64,000 nt of DNA from CADEED01 sp963842515. GTDB lineage: Bacteria > Pseudomonadota > Gammaproteobacteria > Steroidobacterales > Steroidobacteraceae. Of the stretch, positions 15,811 through 23,747 are shown piece by piece; the stretch's first letter is position 1; the number at the start of each line of letters is the position of its first letter. The stretch lies in contig CAWJGO010000001.1 of assembly GCA_963842515.1 (NCBI GenBank), positions 62,001-126,000 of the forward strand, read 5' to 3'. Under the pieces are notes generated by a model, which was not told the origin of the DNA, made no database searches, and saw only the letters and a list, made by a program, of their open reading frames with translations. Position numbers and translations under genes: made by a program.

Positions 15811-16539
15811 TCAGTGACGCCGCCACAGCGGAACGTGGCGGTGTTTGAAAAATGTGACGAGCGCTAACCCCGCGACGAAGCCGCCGACGTGGGCGCCGAA
15901 TGCAATACCGCCTTCGGACTCGCCGGGCGCCTGCGAGGCGGCGATGCTGCCCATGATGAGCTGCATGCCGAACCAGGCCGCCAGTACCCAGATGGCCGGG
16001 AATCTTCCGAGCTGCACGATGAGAAATCCCAGCGGCAACCCTAACAAGACGCGCGCGCGGGGAAACAACAGCATGTAGGCGCCGAGCACTCCGGAAATCG
16101 CGCCGCTGGCGCCCACCATCGGGATTACCGAGCCTGAATTGGGCAGTACTTGCGCGAATACCGCCGCGACTCCACAGATGACATAAAAGATGAGGAAGCG
16201 CGTGTGGCCCATCGACTCCTCGACGTTGTTCCCGAAGACCCAGAGGTAGAGCATGTTGCCGGCCAGGTGCCAGAAACCCCCGTGCATGAACATCGAGGTG
16301 AGGATGGTCGCCCAGGCGGGGATCACCTCGATGCCGGGCGGCAGGATCTCGCGCCCGGTGAGCACCGCGGGCACCAGCCCAAAGGCGTACGCCGCCTGCT
16401 GTGCGCCGACGGAAGTCAGCAACAGGTGCTGCCACACGTACACCAGTACGCAGGCGATGAGGATTCCCACCGTGACGAACGGTGTGGTGGTGGTTGGATT
16501 GTCGTCGTGGAGCGGGATGACCACGTCAGGTGAGCTCAA
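15811..16539 (-). CDS. Rhomboid family intramembrane serine protease
   Basis: The 242-residue polytopic membrane protein has the rhomboid catalytic Ser in GASGAISG (S145) and the His in FGAHVGGFVAG (H217). The HGGFWHLAGNMLYLWVFGNNVEE loop typical of bacterial rhomboids is present at about 86-108. It should cleave single-pass membrane proteins within the bilayer. The start is debatable: TTG at 16539 gives the listed extent, but GTG at 16524 would begin just before IPLHDDNPT, the usual family N-terminus, and lies one base after the stop of a 25-codon signal-peptide-like ORF. The tail-sheath gene follows 67 bp downstream on the same strand. Confidence 0.92.
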   Translation of the reverse strand: MSSPDVVIPLHDDNPTTTTPFVTVGILIACVLVYVWQHLLLTSVGAQQAAYAFGLVPAVLTGREILPPGIEVIPAWATILTSMFMHGGFWHLAGNMLYLWVFGNNVEESMGHTRFLIFYVICGVAAVFAQVLPNSGSVIPMVGASGAISGVLGAYMLLFPRARVLLGLPLGFLIVQLGRFPAIWVLAAWFGMQLIMGSIAASQAPGESEGGIAFGAHVGGFVAGLALVTFFKHRHVPLWRRH

Positions 16540-16603
16540 CTACCGGACCCGCGGCGTGCGCGGCGGCGGCGCTCACCAGGAGCGCGGCAAAGAAAATTCT
16601 CAT
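16526..16603 (-). CDS. 25-residue signal-peptide-like small ORF leading the rhomboid gene
   Basis: An ATG at 16603 opens a 25-codon frame. The product is a basic start followed by FFAALLVSAAAAHAAG and a short polar tail; that is, a signal peptide with an AHA-type cleavage site and nearly nothing after it. Its TGA stop overlaps the rhomboid N-terminal region and sits one base before the alternative rhomboid GTG start. It could be a leader peptide coupling translation, or the remnant of a truncated secreted protein. No clear ribosome site is seen, so it may be chance. Confidence 0.35.
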   Translation of the reverse strand: MRIFFAALLVSAAAAHAAGPVVELT

Positions 16604-16681
16604 GCGCCGACTTTAATGGGTTGGAGTCAGCGGGTCACTTCGACCGACGTTGATGCACGCCGCCGTTTCGGCGACGTCAGG

Positions 16682-16705
16682 AGTGGCCGCCAGGCTTGGG
16701 TAGGC
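16682..16705. repeat. Intergenic motif copy 1 (AGTGGCCGCCAGGCTTGGGT)
   Basis: This 24-bp stretch recurs with two differences at 33353-33376. Here it follows a CGCCG-TTT-CGGCG hairpin. It lies in the gap between the rhomboid leader and the L,D-transpeptidase stop. Confidence 0.45.
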
Positions 16706-16718
16706 ATGTCCCCAGTTG

Positions 16719-17948
16719 TTAGTTGGCCACGGGTTTGGGCGCAGGTGTCGCCGGCGCGGCCGCGGCGGCCGCAGATTCAACCGACGATTCGCGATCGGAT
16801 ACGAGCTCCTGGAACGTGGCTTCGTCCACTGGCAGGTCGGAGATCCCATCCCAGGTTGCGCCTGGCGCGACCTTGTTCTGCACCACCGTCGCGGTGGTGA
16901 CGATGTGGTCGAGCTGGTCGGGTCCACCGGATATCGACACAGGAATGCCGCGCGGCTCGTGCGCGAGTTTCGAGACTGCTTCCCAATCTATCTTCTCTTT
17001 GCGCGCCGCGAGCTCCTGCTGGATGCGTTCGGCCAGCGCTTTGTTGAGGAGCTTGGCCTGTGCCTTCTTCCAGTCACGCGGATCGTCTTCGAGAATATCG
17101 AAGGCCTGGATGTGCAGCGCGCCCTCATGCCAGCCGAATACGAAAGGCTGGTTGACGACGCGCACGGCGGTACCGATGGGAGCCATCTCATAAAGCTGCG
17201 CGATATCTTCGGGATAAAGGCGGATGCAGCCATGGCTGGAGCGCAGACCGACACCCGCTGGCTTGTTAGTGCCATGAATCATGTACGTCGGCCAGCCGAG
17301 GTAGAACGCAAAACGGCCGAGTGGGTTGTCGGGACCTGCGGGCACGACCGCCGGCAGTGGATCGTCGTTCTTCCTGTGTTCGGCGAGGATCGACGCCGTC
17401 GGACGCCAGACGGGATCCTTCGTGCGGCGCATGATCTTGGTGGCGCCCTCGGGAGTCTTCCAGCCCACCTTGCCGATGCCGATCGGATAGGTGTGAACGA
17501 CCTGCGTCTCGCCTTTTTTCACCTTCGGGTAATAGAAGAGGCGCATTGCGGCGGCGTTGATGACGATGCCTTCGCGCGGCGCGTTGGGCAGGATGAACTG
17601 CGAAGGAATGACAATCTCGCGGTTCTCGCCTGGCAGCCACGGATCGACGCCCGGATTGGCGCGCACGATTTCTTCGTAGCCCACGTTGAAGCGACGCGCG
17701 ATGTCGGTGAGCGTGTCCTCTTTGGTGGCGCGCGTTTTCTGGACGACGCCAACGATGTCGACCGTGGGCGCTATCTCGAACCGATGTGTGGCCGCGGGTT
17801 CGGGAAGCGCGGGCACGACATTTGCGTCTTTCTCGACGTCACGTTTGCCGCCCCACCTGGGTCCGGCGTCGAACAACGAACATCCCGAAACCAGCGTGGC
17901 CACGAGCGCGGTCAAGATGAGGGGCCGCAGCGCGGCTTGAGTTTTCAT
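16719..17948 (-). CDS. L,D-transpeptidase lipoprotein with LysM domain
   Basis: The 409-residue product has a lipobox (LVSGC, Cys23). A LysM-like peptidoglycan-binding segment follows at about 74-115 (TRATKEDTLTDIARRFNVGYEEIVRANPGV), then a YkuD catalytic domain with H225-G-T-N and the signature SSHGCIRLY (His239, Cys241). These enzymes make 3-3 peptidoglycan crosslinks or attach lipoproteins to the wall. The length and layout match ErfK/YbiS/YcfS-type proteins, with an extra alanine/proline-rich tail. The ATG at 17948 is the start of the lipoprotein signal; a longer upstream reading would swallow the TPM gene. Confidence 0.93.
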   Translation of the reverse strand: MKTQAALRPLILTALVATLVSGCSLFDAGPRWGGKRDVEKDANVVPALPEPAATHRFEIAPTVDIVGVVQKTRATKEDTLTDIARRFNVGYEEIVRANPGVDPWLPGENREIVIPSQFILPNAPREGIVINAAAMRLFYYPKVKKGETQVVHTYPIGIGKVGWKTPEGATKIMRRTKDPVWRPTASILAEHRKNDDPLPAVVPAGPDNPLGRFAFYLGWPTYMIHGTNKPAGVGLRSSHGCIRLYPEDIAQLYEMAPIGTAVRVVNQPFVFGWHEGALHIQAFDILEDDPRDWKKAQAKLLNKALAERIQQELAARKEKIDWEAVSKLAHEPRGIPVSISGGPDQLDHIVTTATVVQNKVAPGATWDGISDLPVDEATFQELVSDRESSVESAAAAAAPATPAPKPVAN

Positions 17949-17995
17949 GGCCAAAGTATGACACCGCACGAAGAATTCAGGCTGTCGGCATTCTG

Positions 17996-18493
17996 CTACA
18001 GCAGGGCGGGCTGATTCGAAAGCTCGTCGCGAGCGCCGGCCCGCACCGGAAATTCCCGCTCTAACAACCCCGCCACCGCTGCCACCCCCGCCACGGAGCC
18101 TTCCGTGAAGCGGCCTTCCCGGAAATGGCTTTCGATGAGCCTGCAGGCCGCTTCCCACTCGGCGGGGGAAATCCGGGTAGCGGCGCCGCGGTCGGCGACG
18201 ATCTCCACGTCGCGGTCGGCCGCCAATACATAGATGAGTACGCCGTTGCGAAGTTCGGTGTCCCAGACTCGAAGTTGCGAAAAAACCTGCACGGCCCGCT
18301 CGCGCGGCGTGACCCCGGTCCATAGCTCCGCGATATCCAACGCCGTCTCGATCGCGAAACGGATTTCGCCGGAACAACGCAATTCGGCCTGCTGGATGGC
18401 CGTTTCGATGCTGGCGTGCGCCGCATCGGAAAAACGCCGGCGGGTGCCGGCGCGCGTGGCGCAGAGGTGACGGAGCATGCGCATGGCGGACAT
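17996..18493 (-). CDS. TPM-domain protein, no signal peptide
   Basis: The 165-residue product contains a TPM-type domain: AIQQAELRCSGEIRFAIETALDIAELWTG, RERAVQVFSQLRVWDTELRNGVLIYVLAADRDVEIVADRG and a helical end (WEAACRLIESHFREGRFTEGSVAGVAAVAGLL). TPM domains are linked to photosystem II repair in plants (TLP18.3 phosphatase) and to membrane-protein quality control in bacteria. It lacks an obvious signal or membrane anchor. Its ATG lies 7 bases after the stop of the larger TPM gene, in an operon LemA - YgcG-like - TPM that is widespread in Proteobacteria. Function unproven. Confidence 0.85.
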   Translation of the reverse strand: MSAMRMLRHLCATRAGTRRRFSDAAHASIETAIQQAELRCSGEIRFAIETALDIAELWTGVTPRERAVQVFSQLRVWDTELRNGVLIYVLAADRDVEIVADRGAATRISPAEWEAACRLIESHFREGRFTEGSVAGVAAVAGLLEREFPVRAGARDELSNQPALL

Positions 18494-18500
18494 TGTCTAA

Positions 18501-19439
18501 CTACCAGCGGCCGGACGCGCCGCCGCCTCCACCACGGCCGCCGAGGCCGCCACCAAATCCCCCGCCACCACCACCACCGAATCCGCCACCGAAACCACCG
18601 CCGAGGCCACCGCCGAGGCCACCGCCGAGTCCGCCGCCGAACCCACCGCCCCGTCCGATATCCCGGAATACGCGCCCCGTTCCAGAGCCGCCCCGGCCGC
18701 CCCGGCCTCCGCGGCCACCGCGGCCGCCCAGCATCAGCGTGAGTAAGAAAGCTCCGACGCCGATACCGGCCGACAACGGAATGCGCGACGTGAGCCACCA
18801 AGCCAGACCGCCGCCGCCGAGCCCGGCGATGAGCGCGAGCGGCGCGCGGCCGATGAAATTGCGCAACAGCTGCAACACGGCAATTCCCGCGAACAGCAGG
18901 AACGGAAGCGGCGCGCCGGTTCCACCAGGTTTCCAGGCCTGATCCGGAGCCGGCAGCGGCTCGCCATCGATGACCCGCAGCATCTGGTCGAGACCTGCGT
19001 TGATGCCGCCGAAGAAATCGCCCTGCTTGAACAGCGGCACGATGGTGTCGTTGATGATTCGGCCCGCGGTGGCATCGGTGAGCACGCCTTCGAGGCCGTA
19101 CTGGACTTCGATGCGCAACGCTCGATCGTCCTTGGCCACGATGAGGATGGCGCCATCGTCGACATTCTTGCGCCCGACCTTCCAGGCTTCAGCGAGCCGT
19201 ACACCGAACTGCGCGATGTCCTCGGGTTGCGTGGTCGGCAGGATCAGCAACGCAACCTGCGACCCTTTGCGCGCCTGGAACGCGGTGAGTTTTTCGTCGA
19301 GCGCCGACTGCTGGGCAGCCGTGAGAGTACCGGTGAGATCTACGACCAGGGCTTCGAACTTCGGCACTGGTATCTGCGCGCGCGCGGCCGTGGCGTGGCC
19401 GGCCAGCACCAGCGCCAGCATGAGCAGCGCAGTTTTCAC
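18501..19439 (-). CDS. YgcG-like TPM-domain protein with glycine-rich tail
   Basis: The 312-residue product has a signal peptide (MKTALLMLALVLAGHATAAR). A TPM domain follows at about 24-165 (VPKFEALVVDLTGTLTAAQQ, QVALLILPTTQPEDIAQFG, DDGAILIVAKDDRALRIEVQYGLEG). Two hydrophobic segments at about 180-240 precede a C-terminal tail made almost only of Gly, Arg and Phe. This is the YgcG/BatE-like architecture. The tail is typical of the family and would lie in the cytosol if both membrane segments span. It starts at a GTG (19439), 9 bases after the LemA stop. Expected to work with LemA. Confidence 0.9.
   Translation of the reverse strand: MKTALLMLALVLAGHATAARAQIPVPKFEALVVDLTGTLTAAQQSALDEKLTAFQARKGSQVALLILPTTQPEDIAQFGVRLAEAWKVGRKNVDDGAILIVAKDDRALRIEVQYGLEGVLTDATAGRIINDTIVPLFKQGDFFGGINAGLDQMLRVIDGEPLPAPDQAWKPGGTGAPLPFLLFAGIAVLQLLRNFIGRAPLALIAGLGGGGLAWWLTSRIPLSAGIGVGAFLLTLMLGGRGGRGGRGGRGGSGTGRVFRDIGRGGGFGGGLGGGLGGGLGGGFGGGFGGGGGGGFGGGLGGRGGGGGASGRW
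18522..18738. repeat. Low-complexity glycine-rich coding repeat
   Basis: The 3' end of the YgcG-like gene is a run of GGC/GGT codons broken by Phe, Leu and Arg. On the plus strand this appears as CCACCGCCGAGGCCACCGCC-type repeats. Slippage here could change the tail length between strains. Confidence 0.7.
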
Positions 19440-19448
19440 GTCACGGGC

Positions 19449-20117
19449 TCAGTTCGCGGGCGGCGGCGCGGGAGGCGAGGAAGTCGGCGCGGCTTCGACC
19501 GGTGCAGCCGATTGTGATGGGGTCGAAGTGTCGAAGTTGACGCCCGGTGCCGTCGAGATGGCGGCCTCGTTCTGCACGGTGAAGTTTGGCTTCACCTCGA
19601 AGTCGAACCATTTCGCGGTGAGGTTGGTCGGGAATTCGCGCACGGTCACATTGAAGTTCCTGACCGCCTCGATGTAGCGATTGCGTGCGACGGTGATGCG
19701 ATTCTCGGTGCCTTCCAGTTGGACCTGAAGATCGCGAAAGTTGGCGTCGGACTTTAGGTCGGGGTAGCGCTCCACCGTGACCAGCAGGCTCTTCAGCGCC
19801 TGCGTGAGCTCGCCCTGCGCTGCCTGAAACTTGGCAAATGCCTCAGGGTTGTTGATGAGCTCCGGCGTGAGCTGGATGGAGGTCGCTTTGGCGCGCGCCT
19901 CGGTTACGCCTACCAGCACGCGCTCTTCCTGCGCGGCGAAGCCTTTCACGGTGGCCACGAGATTCGGAATCAGGTCGGAGCGCCGTTGGTATTGATTGAC
20001 GACTTCGGACCAGGACGCTTTGACCGATTCGTCCTGGTTCTGCAGTTTGTTGTAGCCGCAGCCCGCGAGATTCATGCTCGCCGCCACCACGATCAGAGTC
20101 ACTAACAGCTTGCGCAT
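19449..20117 (-). CDS. lemA: LemA family lipoprotein
   Basis: The 222-residue product has a lipobox (NLAGC), then the LemA signature: YNKLQNQDESVKASWSEVVNQYQRRSDLIPNLVATVKGFA and helices ending in NRYIEAVRNFN and REFPTNLTAKWF. A Pro/Ala/Ser-rich tail follows. LemA proteins are membrane-anchored four-helix proteins of unclear role, usually next to TPM/YgcG genes as here. I chose the ATG at 20117; a GTG at 20135 overlaps the M13 peptidase stop but adds only MKRRFP. A GGAGA site lies just upstream of 20117. Confidence 0.93.
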   Translation of the reverse strand: MRKLLVTLIVVAASMNLAGCGYNKLQNQDESVKASWSEVVNQYQRRSDLIPNLVATVKGFAAQEERVLVGVTEARAKATSIQLTPELINNPEAFAKFQAAQGELTQALKSLLVTVERYPDLKSDANFRDLQVQLEGTENRITVARNRYIEAVRNFNVTVREFPTNLTAKWFDFEVKPNFTVQNEAAISTAPGVNFDTSTPSQSAAPVEAAPTSSPPAPPPAN

Positions 20118-20131
20118 GGGAAATCTCCGCT

Positions 20132-22204
20132 TCACCAGATTTTGACACGCTCGGCTGGCTGCCGATACATGCGATCACCGGGCTTGACGGCAAACGCGTC
20201 GTAGAAAGCGTCGATATTGCTGGTCGGCCCATTCGTACGAAACTCGCTCGGGCTGTGCGGATCGGTGATCAGGCGTTTGAGCAACTCCTCGTCGCGGTAC
20301 TTGCGACGCCACACCTGCGCCCAGCCGAGGAAGAACCGTTGTTCGCCTGTGAAGCCATCGATTTCCGGCGCCGCCTTGCCGGCCAGCGAGATCTTGTAGG
20401 CCTTGTACGCCACCGCCATGCCGGAGAGATCGCCGATGTTCTCGCCAAGCGTGAGCTCCCCGTTCAGCGGACGATTGTCGAGCACCTTGTAACCGGCGAA
20501 TTGCTTCACCAGCTCACCCGCGCGTTGCTTGAACTTGCCGCCATCGTCGGCGGTCCACCAGTCGCGCAGGTTTCCGTCGCCATCGTACTGCCGGCCCGAA
20601 TCGTCGAAGCCATGACTGATCTCGTGGCCGATGACTGAGCCGATGCCGCCATAGTTGACCGCAGGATCGGCGCTCATGTCGAAGAACGGCCAGCGCAGGA
20701 TGGCGGCGGGGAACGTGATCTCGTTGGTCGTCGGGCTGTAATACGCATTCACGGTCTGCGGCGTCATGAGCCACTCACCTTTGTCCACCGGGCCGCCGGT
20801 CCGCTTCACGAAGCGCTGGTGCTGAAATTCCGCCGCGCGCAGCAGGTTGCCGATGAGGTCATCGCTGCGCACCGTCAACGTGCTGTAGTCACGCCATTTG
20901 TCGGGATAGCCGATCTTGACGGTGATCTTGGAAAGTTTCGTCTTCGCTTCGGCGCGGGTTTGCGGACTCATCCATTCGAGGCCATCGATCGAGGTGTCGA
21001 ACGCCTTGAGGAGGTTGCTGACCAGTTCGAGCATGCGCGCCTTGGCTTCGGCGCCGAAATGCGACCCGACGAACATGCGGCCGACGAGCTCGCCCATGTT
21101 GCCGTCCATGGAATCTACGGCGCGGCGCCAGCGCGGACGCGGCTCGGGCACGCCATTCAAGGTTTTCTGGTGAAAATCGAACTCGAGGTCAGCAAACTGC
21201 GCCGACAACGCCGGCGCGTAGTCGTCGAGCAGCTGGAATTTGAAGTACACGCGCCAGTCGGAAACGGGCACGGTCTTCACCAGCTGGCCGATGCCCTTGA
21301 TGAACGACGGCTGGTACACCTCCAGCCGCTGCACGGGCCCGCCCATGCCGTCGAAGAACGCAACCCAGTCGAAGCCAGGCGCGAGTTTCTGGTATTCGGG
21401 CAGCGTCATCGGGTTGTGCGTCTTGACCGGATCGCGGTTCTGGACCTTGGTCCATTGGTAGTTAGCGAGGCGGGTCTCGAGCGCGGCGATACGCGCCGCG
21501 GCCGAGCGCGCATTGCGCTCCCCGGCGCGCGCCAGCATGTGCTCGACGTACTCGGCAAACTTCGCGCGGAACCGCGCGTATTTCTCATCGGGAGAAAGGT
21601 AGTAGTCGCGGTCGGGCATGGTGAGCCCGTTCTGGTAGAGCGCTCCGAGGTACATCGACGAATTGTCCTTGTCGGGCGACGAAAACCATGCGAATGGCTG
21701 GGAAAGGCCAAGCTGCTGCGTGCGGCCGATGTAACGCGCGACGTCGCGCGCGGTGACAATGGCGTCGATGCGCGCCAGTTCGTCTTTGAGCGGCGCCAGC
21801 CCCACACTCTCGACTCTCGCGTTGTCCATGTACGCGCGATAAAAATCACCCACTTTCTGCGCGTCCGAGCCCACTGGCCGGTTCGGCTGTTCGGAAGCGG
21901 CGACGATGAGTTGCCGCACTTCTTCCTGGGCCTGGTCGTCGAGGATGATGAACGAGCCATAGTTCGAACGATCCGCAGGGATTTCGGTATTGGCGAGCCA
22001 GGCGCCGCCGGCGAATCGATACAGGTCATCCTGCGGACGGACGCTGCGATCGAAACCCGCCAGGTCGAGGCCGGATTTCAGCGGCGGCGCGACCAGTGCG
22101 GGGGTGGATACCGGCACCGGTGCAGGCGCGGAGGCGGCACAGGCTGCGAGCGCGACGGCCGTAAGCACGGCCACCGAAGCCATGACGATGAGGCGAATGA
22201 GCAT
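20132..22204 (-). CDS. M13-family zinc metallopeptidase (neprilysin/PepO-like), lipoprotein
   Basis: The ~690-residue product has a lipoprotein-type signal (VALAACAAS). It then shows the complete M13 architecture: the N-terminal LDLAGFDRSVRPQDDLYRFAGGAWL, NAYYSPTTNEITFPAAIL substrate loop, zinc motif HEISH at about 527-531, third ligand in GENIGDLSG at about 588, and the C-terminal SPSEFRTNGPTSNIDAFYDAF with the final W of the family. It is predicted to degrade peptides in the periplasm. The ATG at 22204 is preceded by GGGGA. Its stop overlaps the region just upstream of lemA, so it probably heads the M13-LemA-TPM-TPM run. Confidence 0.96.
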   Translation of the reverse strand: MLIRLIVMASVAVLTAVALAACAASAPAPVPVSTPALVAPPLKSGLDLAGFDRSVRPQDDLYRFAGGAWLANTEIPADRSNYGSFIILDDQAQEEVRQLIVAASEQPNRPVGSDAQKVGDFYRAYMDNARVESVGLAPLKDELARIDAIVTARDVARYIGRTQQLGLSQPFAWFSSPDKDNSSMYLGALYQNGLTMPDRDYYLSPDEKYARFRAKFAEYVEHMLARAGERNARSAAARIAALETRLANYQWTKVQNRDPVKTHNPMTLPEYQKLAPGFDWVAFFDGMGGPVQRLEVYQPSFIKGIGQLVKTVPVSDWRVYFKFQLLDDYAPALSAQFADLEFDFHQKTLNGVPEPRPRWRRAVDSMDGNMGELVGRMFVGSHFGAEAKARMLELVSNLLKAFDTSIDGLEWMSPQTRAEAKTKLSKITVKIGYPDKWRDYSTLTVRSDDLIGNLLRAAEFQHQRFVKRTGGPVDKGEWLMTPQTVNAYYSPTTNEITFPAAILRWPFFDMSADPAVNYGGIGSVIGHEISHGFDDSGRQYDGDGNLRDWWTADDGGKFKQRAGELVKQFAGYKVLDNRPLNGELTLGENIGDLSGMAVAYKAYKISLAGKAAPEIDGFTGEQRFFLGWAQVWRRKYRDEELLKRLITDPHSPSEFRTNGPTSNIDAFYDAFAVKPGDRMYRQPAERVKIW

Positions 22205-22242
22205 GGAGATCCCCAAACAACAGGTGCGAGGGGACCGAGTAT

Positions 22243-22276
22243 AAAAAAAGCCCCAAGCTTTGGGGGCCTGGGGCTT
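22243..22276 (-). terminator. Intrinsic terminator (minus strand)
   Basis: Read on the minus strand, AAGCCCCAGGC and GCTTGGGGCTT form a strong GC stem followed directly by seven T residues. It lies after the small minus-strand gene at 22344-22538 and before the M13 gene, so it should end the former's transcript. Confidence 0.8.
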
Positions 22277-22343
22277 GAGAAGGCGGACTTTCGATGAAGG
22301 GAAAGAAGTCCGCTAGGGGATTCGTCAATCTTTCAAAAAGGGG

Positions 22344-22538
22344 TCAGTGCAGTCGGGCAACTTGCAGGATCTTGATGTCCTCGGCGTCGATCTCGAAGTT
22401 CGCGGCCAGCAGCCGGCGCAGTTCCTTCGAATCGCGGCGTTCGCCGAGAGGGTGGGTCAGCTCGATCACCCCACTCCATTCACTCGAGTGCGCCGGTTCT
22501 GCGCTCGTGACAAAGTGTGTGTAGTAACGGGCTGCCAT
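22344..22538 (-). CDS. Small conserved-looking protein of unknown function
   Basis: The 64-residue frame from the ATG at 22538 reads MAARYYTHFVTSAEPAHSSE and then a helix-forming acidic/basic stretch (LGERRDSKELRRLLAANFEIDAEDIKILQVARLH). The composition looks like a real soluble protein. A bona fide intrinsic terminator lies about 70 bp downstream on the same strand, which supports expression. The longer frame to 23234 runs antisense through greB and is rejected. I do not recognise the family; a short start region with no strong ribosome site is the main weakness. Confidence 0.6.
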   Translation of the reverse strand: MAARYYTHFVTSAEPAHSSEWSGVIELTHPLGERRDSKELRRLLAANFEIDAEDIKILQVARLH

Positions 22539-22646
22539 GGGGGAAAGCGTAGATTGACCACCCCAAAACGGCTGTGAGCCGCTGCACAGAACCCTTTGGA
22601 TGGGGCCGGCGGCTACTGAGACCTCCATCACATATGTCTTGAAAGC

Positions 22647-23144
22647 ATGAGCCGTTACCGACAAGCAGAGAAACCCGGATCGCAATTCATCACCCCGGCG
22701 GGTGCAGCACGCCTCAAACAGGAGTTGGATGAACTGTGGAAAGTGGAACGGCCGCGCGTGACGCAGGCCGTGTCTGAAGCCGCGGCGCAGGGCGATCGCT
22801 CGGAAAATGCCGAATACACCTATGGCAAGCGTCGCCTGCGCGAGATTGATAGGCGCGTGCGGTTCCTGCGCAAGCGCCTCGACGGCATGACCGTGGTCGA
22901 CAAGCCCCCTTCGGACCGGCGCCGTGTGTTTTTCGGCGCCTGGGTGACGCTCGAAGACGACGACGGCAAGCAAACAAAGTACCGGATCGTCGGCCCCGAC
23001 GAGTTCGATATGGCGGAGGGGTACATCAGCATGGACGCACCCCTGGCGCGCGCGCTCATGCGCAAGGCGCTCGATGACGAGATCAAGGTCCTGCTGCCGG
23101 GCGGCGAGCGCGAATTCGTCGTCGTGGAAATTTCCTATGAATAA
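22647..23144 (+). CDS. greB: Transcription elongation factor GreB
   Basis: The 165-residue product has the Gre coiled-coil N-domain with ITPAGAARLKQELDELWKVERPRVTQAVSEAAAQGDRSENAEYTYGKRRLREIDRRVRFL. The acidic tip (GDRSENAEY) is the part that reaches the RNA polymerase active site. The C-terminal FKBP-like domain ends with RALMRKALDDEIKVLLPGGER. It stimulates cleavage of backtracked RNA. The GKRRLREIDRRVRFL wording and length favour GreB over GreA. Confidence 0.95.
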   Translation: MSRYRQAEKPGSQFITPAGAARLKQELDELWKVERPRVTQAVSEAAAQGDRSENAEYTYGKRRLREIDRRVRFLRKRLDGMTVVDKPPSDRRRVFFGAWVTLEDDDGKQTKYRIVGPDEFDMAEGYISMDAPLARALMRKALDDEIKVLLPGGEREFVVVEISYE

Positions 23145-23177
23145 GTAATTTCCGACTTGCCGGCCGTCGGGGATAGT

Positions 23178-23205
23178 TGTAATTTCTGTAATGACAGAAA
23201 TTACA
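23178..23205. promoter_or_regulatory. Perfect 12-bp palindromic operator of the GbsR/MarR regulator
   Basis: TGTAATTTCTGT (23178-23189) and ACAGAAATTACA (23194-23205) are exact inverted copies around a 4-base centre. The site is AT-rich in a GC-rich genome and ends 9 bases before the regulator's ATG. Such placement fits autorepression by the MarR-like protein that follows. It overlaps an alternative ATG at 23191, which argues that translation starts at 23215. Confidence 0.8.
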
Positions 23206-23214
23206 GGCGGACAT

Positions 23215-23739
23215 ATGCAACTCTCCACCACCATGCAGCGCTACATCGTCCACTGGGGCGAGATGGGGAGCCGCTGGGGCATGAATCGCTCCGTGGCACA
23301 GATCCACGCCCTGCTATACCTCGCCGACAAGCCCCTGAATGCCGATGAAATCGGCGAGACGCTCGGGATCGCGCGCTCCAACGTGAGCACGGGCCTCAAG
23401 GAGCTCGCGAGCTGGGAGCTCGTGCACGTCACCCAGATGCTCGGCGACCGTCGCGATTTCTTCACCGCTCAGCACGACACCTGGGAGGTCATCCGCATGA
23501 TCATCGAGGGCCGCAAGCGCCGGGAGATCGATCCCACGCTCGCCGCACTGCGCGAATGCGTGGCGCTGCTCAAGAACGACAGGGAAACGCCCGACAGGGT
23601 GCGCGAACGCATCGCCACGCAGCTCGAATTCCTCGAGACGATGACGCGCTGGTACGACTCCGTGAAGCGCCTGCCGCGCAAGACGCTGCTCAAGATGATG
23701 CGCATGGGCGAGCGGATCGCCAAGCTCATCGGAGACTGA
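23215..23739 (+). CDS. GbsR/MarR-family transcriptional regulator
   Basis: The 174-residue product is a winged-helix regulator of the GbsR (COG1510) branch of MarR proteins. It has RYIVHWGEMGSRWGMNRSVAQIHALLYLADKPLNADEIGETLGIARSNVSTGLKELASWELVHV, a wing (LGDRRDFFTAQHDTWE) and a long C-terminal dimer helix. The start is the ATG at 23215 with GGCGGA upstream; an earlier ATG at 23191 lies inside the palindromic operator. It leads the operon DUF4166 - SDR39U1/DCC fusion - membrane protein, with gaps of 8, -4 and 3 bases, so it should repress that operon and itself. Inducer unknown; GbsR relatives often sense osmolytes or small ligands. Confidence 0.9.
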   Translation: MQLSTTMQRYIVHWGEMGSRWGMNRSVAQIHALLYLADKPLNADEIGETLGIARSNVSTGLKELASWELVHVTQMLGDRRDFFTAQHDTWEVIRMIIEGRKRREIDPTLAALRECVALLKNDRETPDRVRERIATQLEFLETMTRWYDSVKRLPRKTLLKMMRMGERIAKLIGD

Positions 23740-23747
23740 GGGACCAC

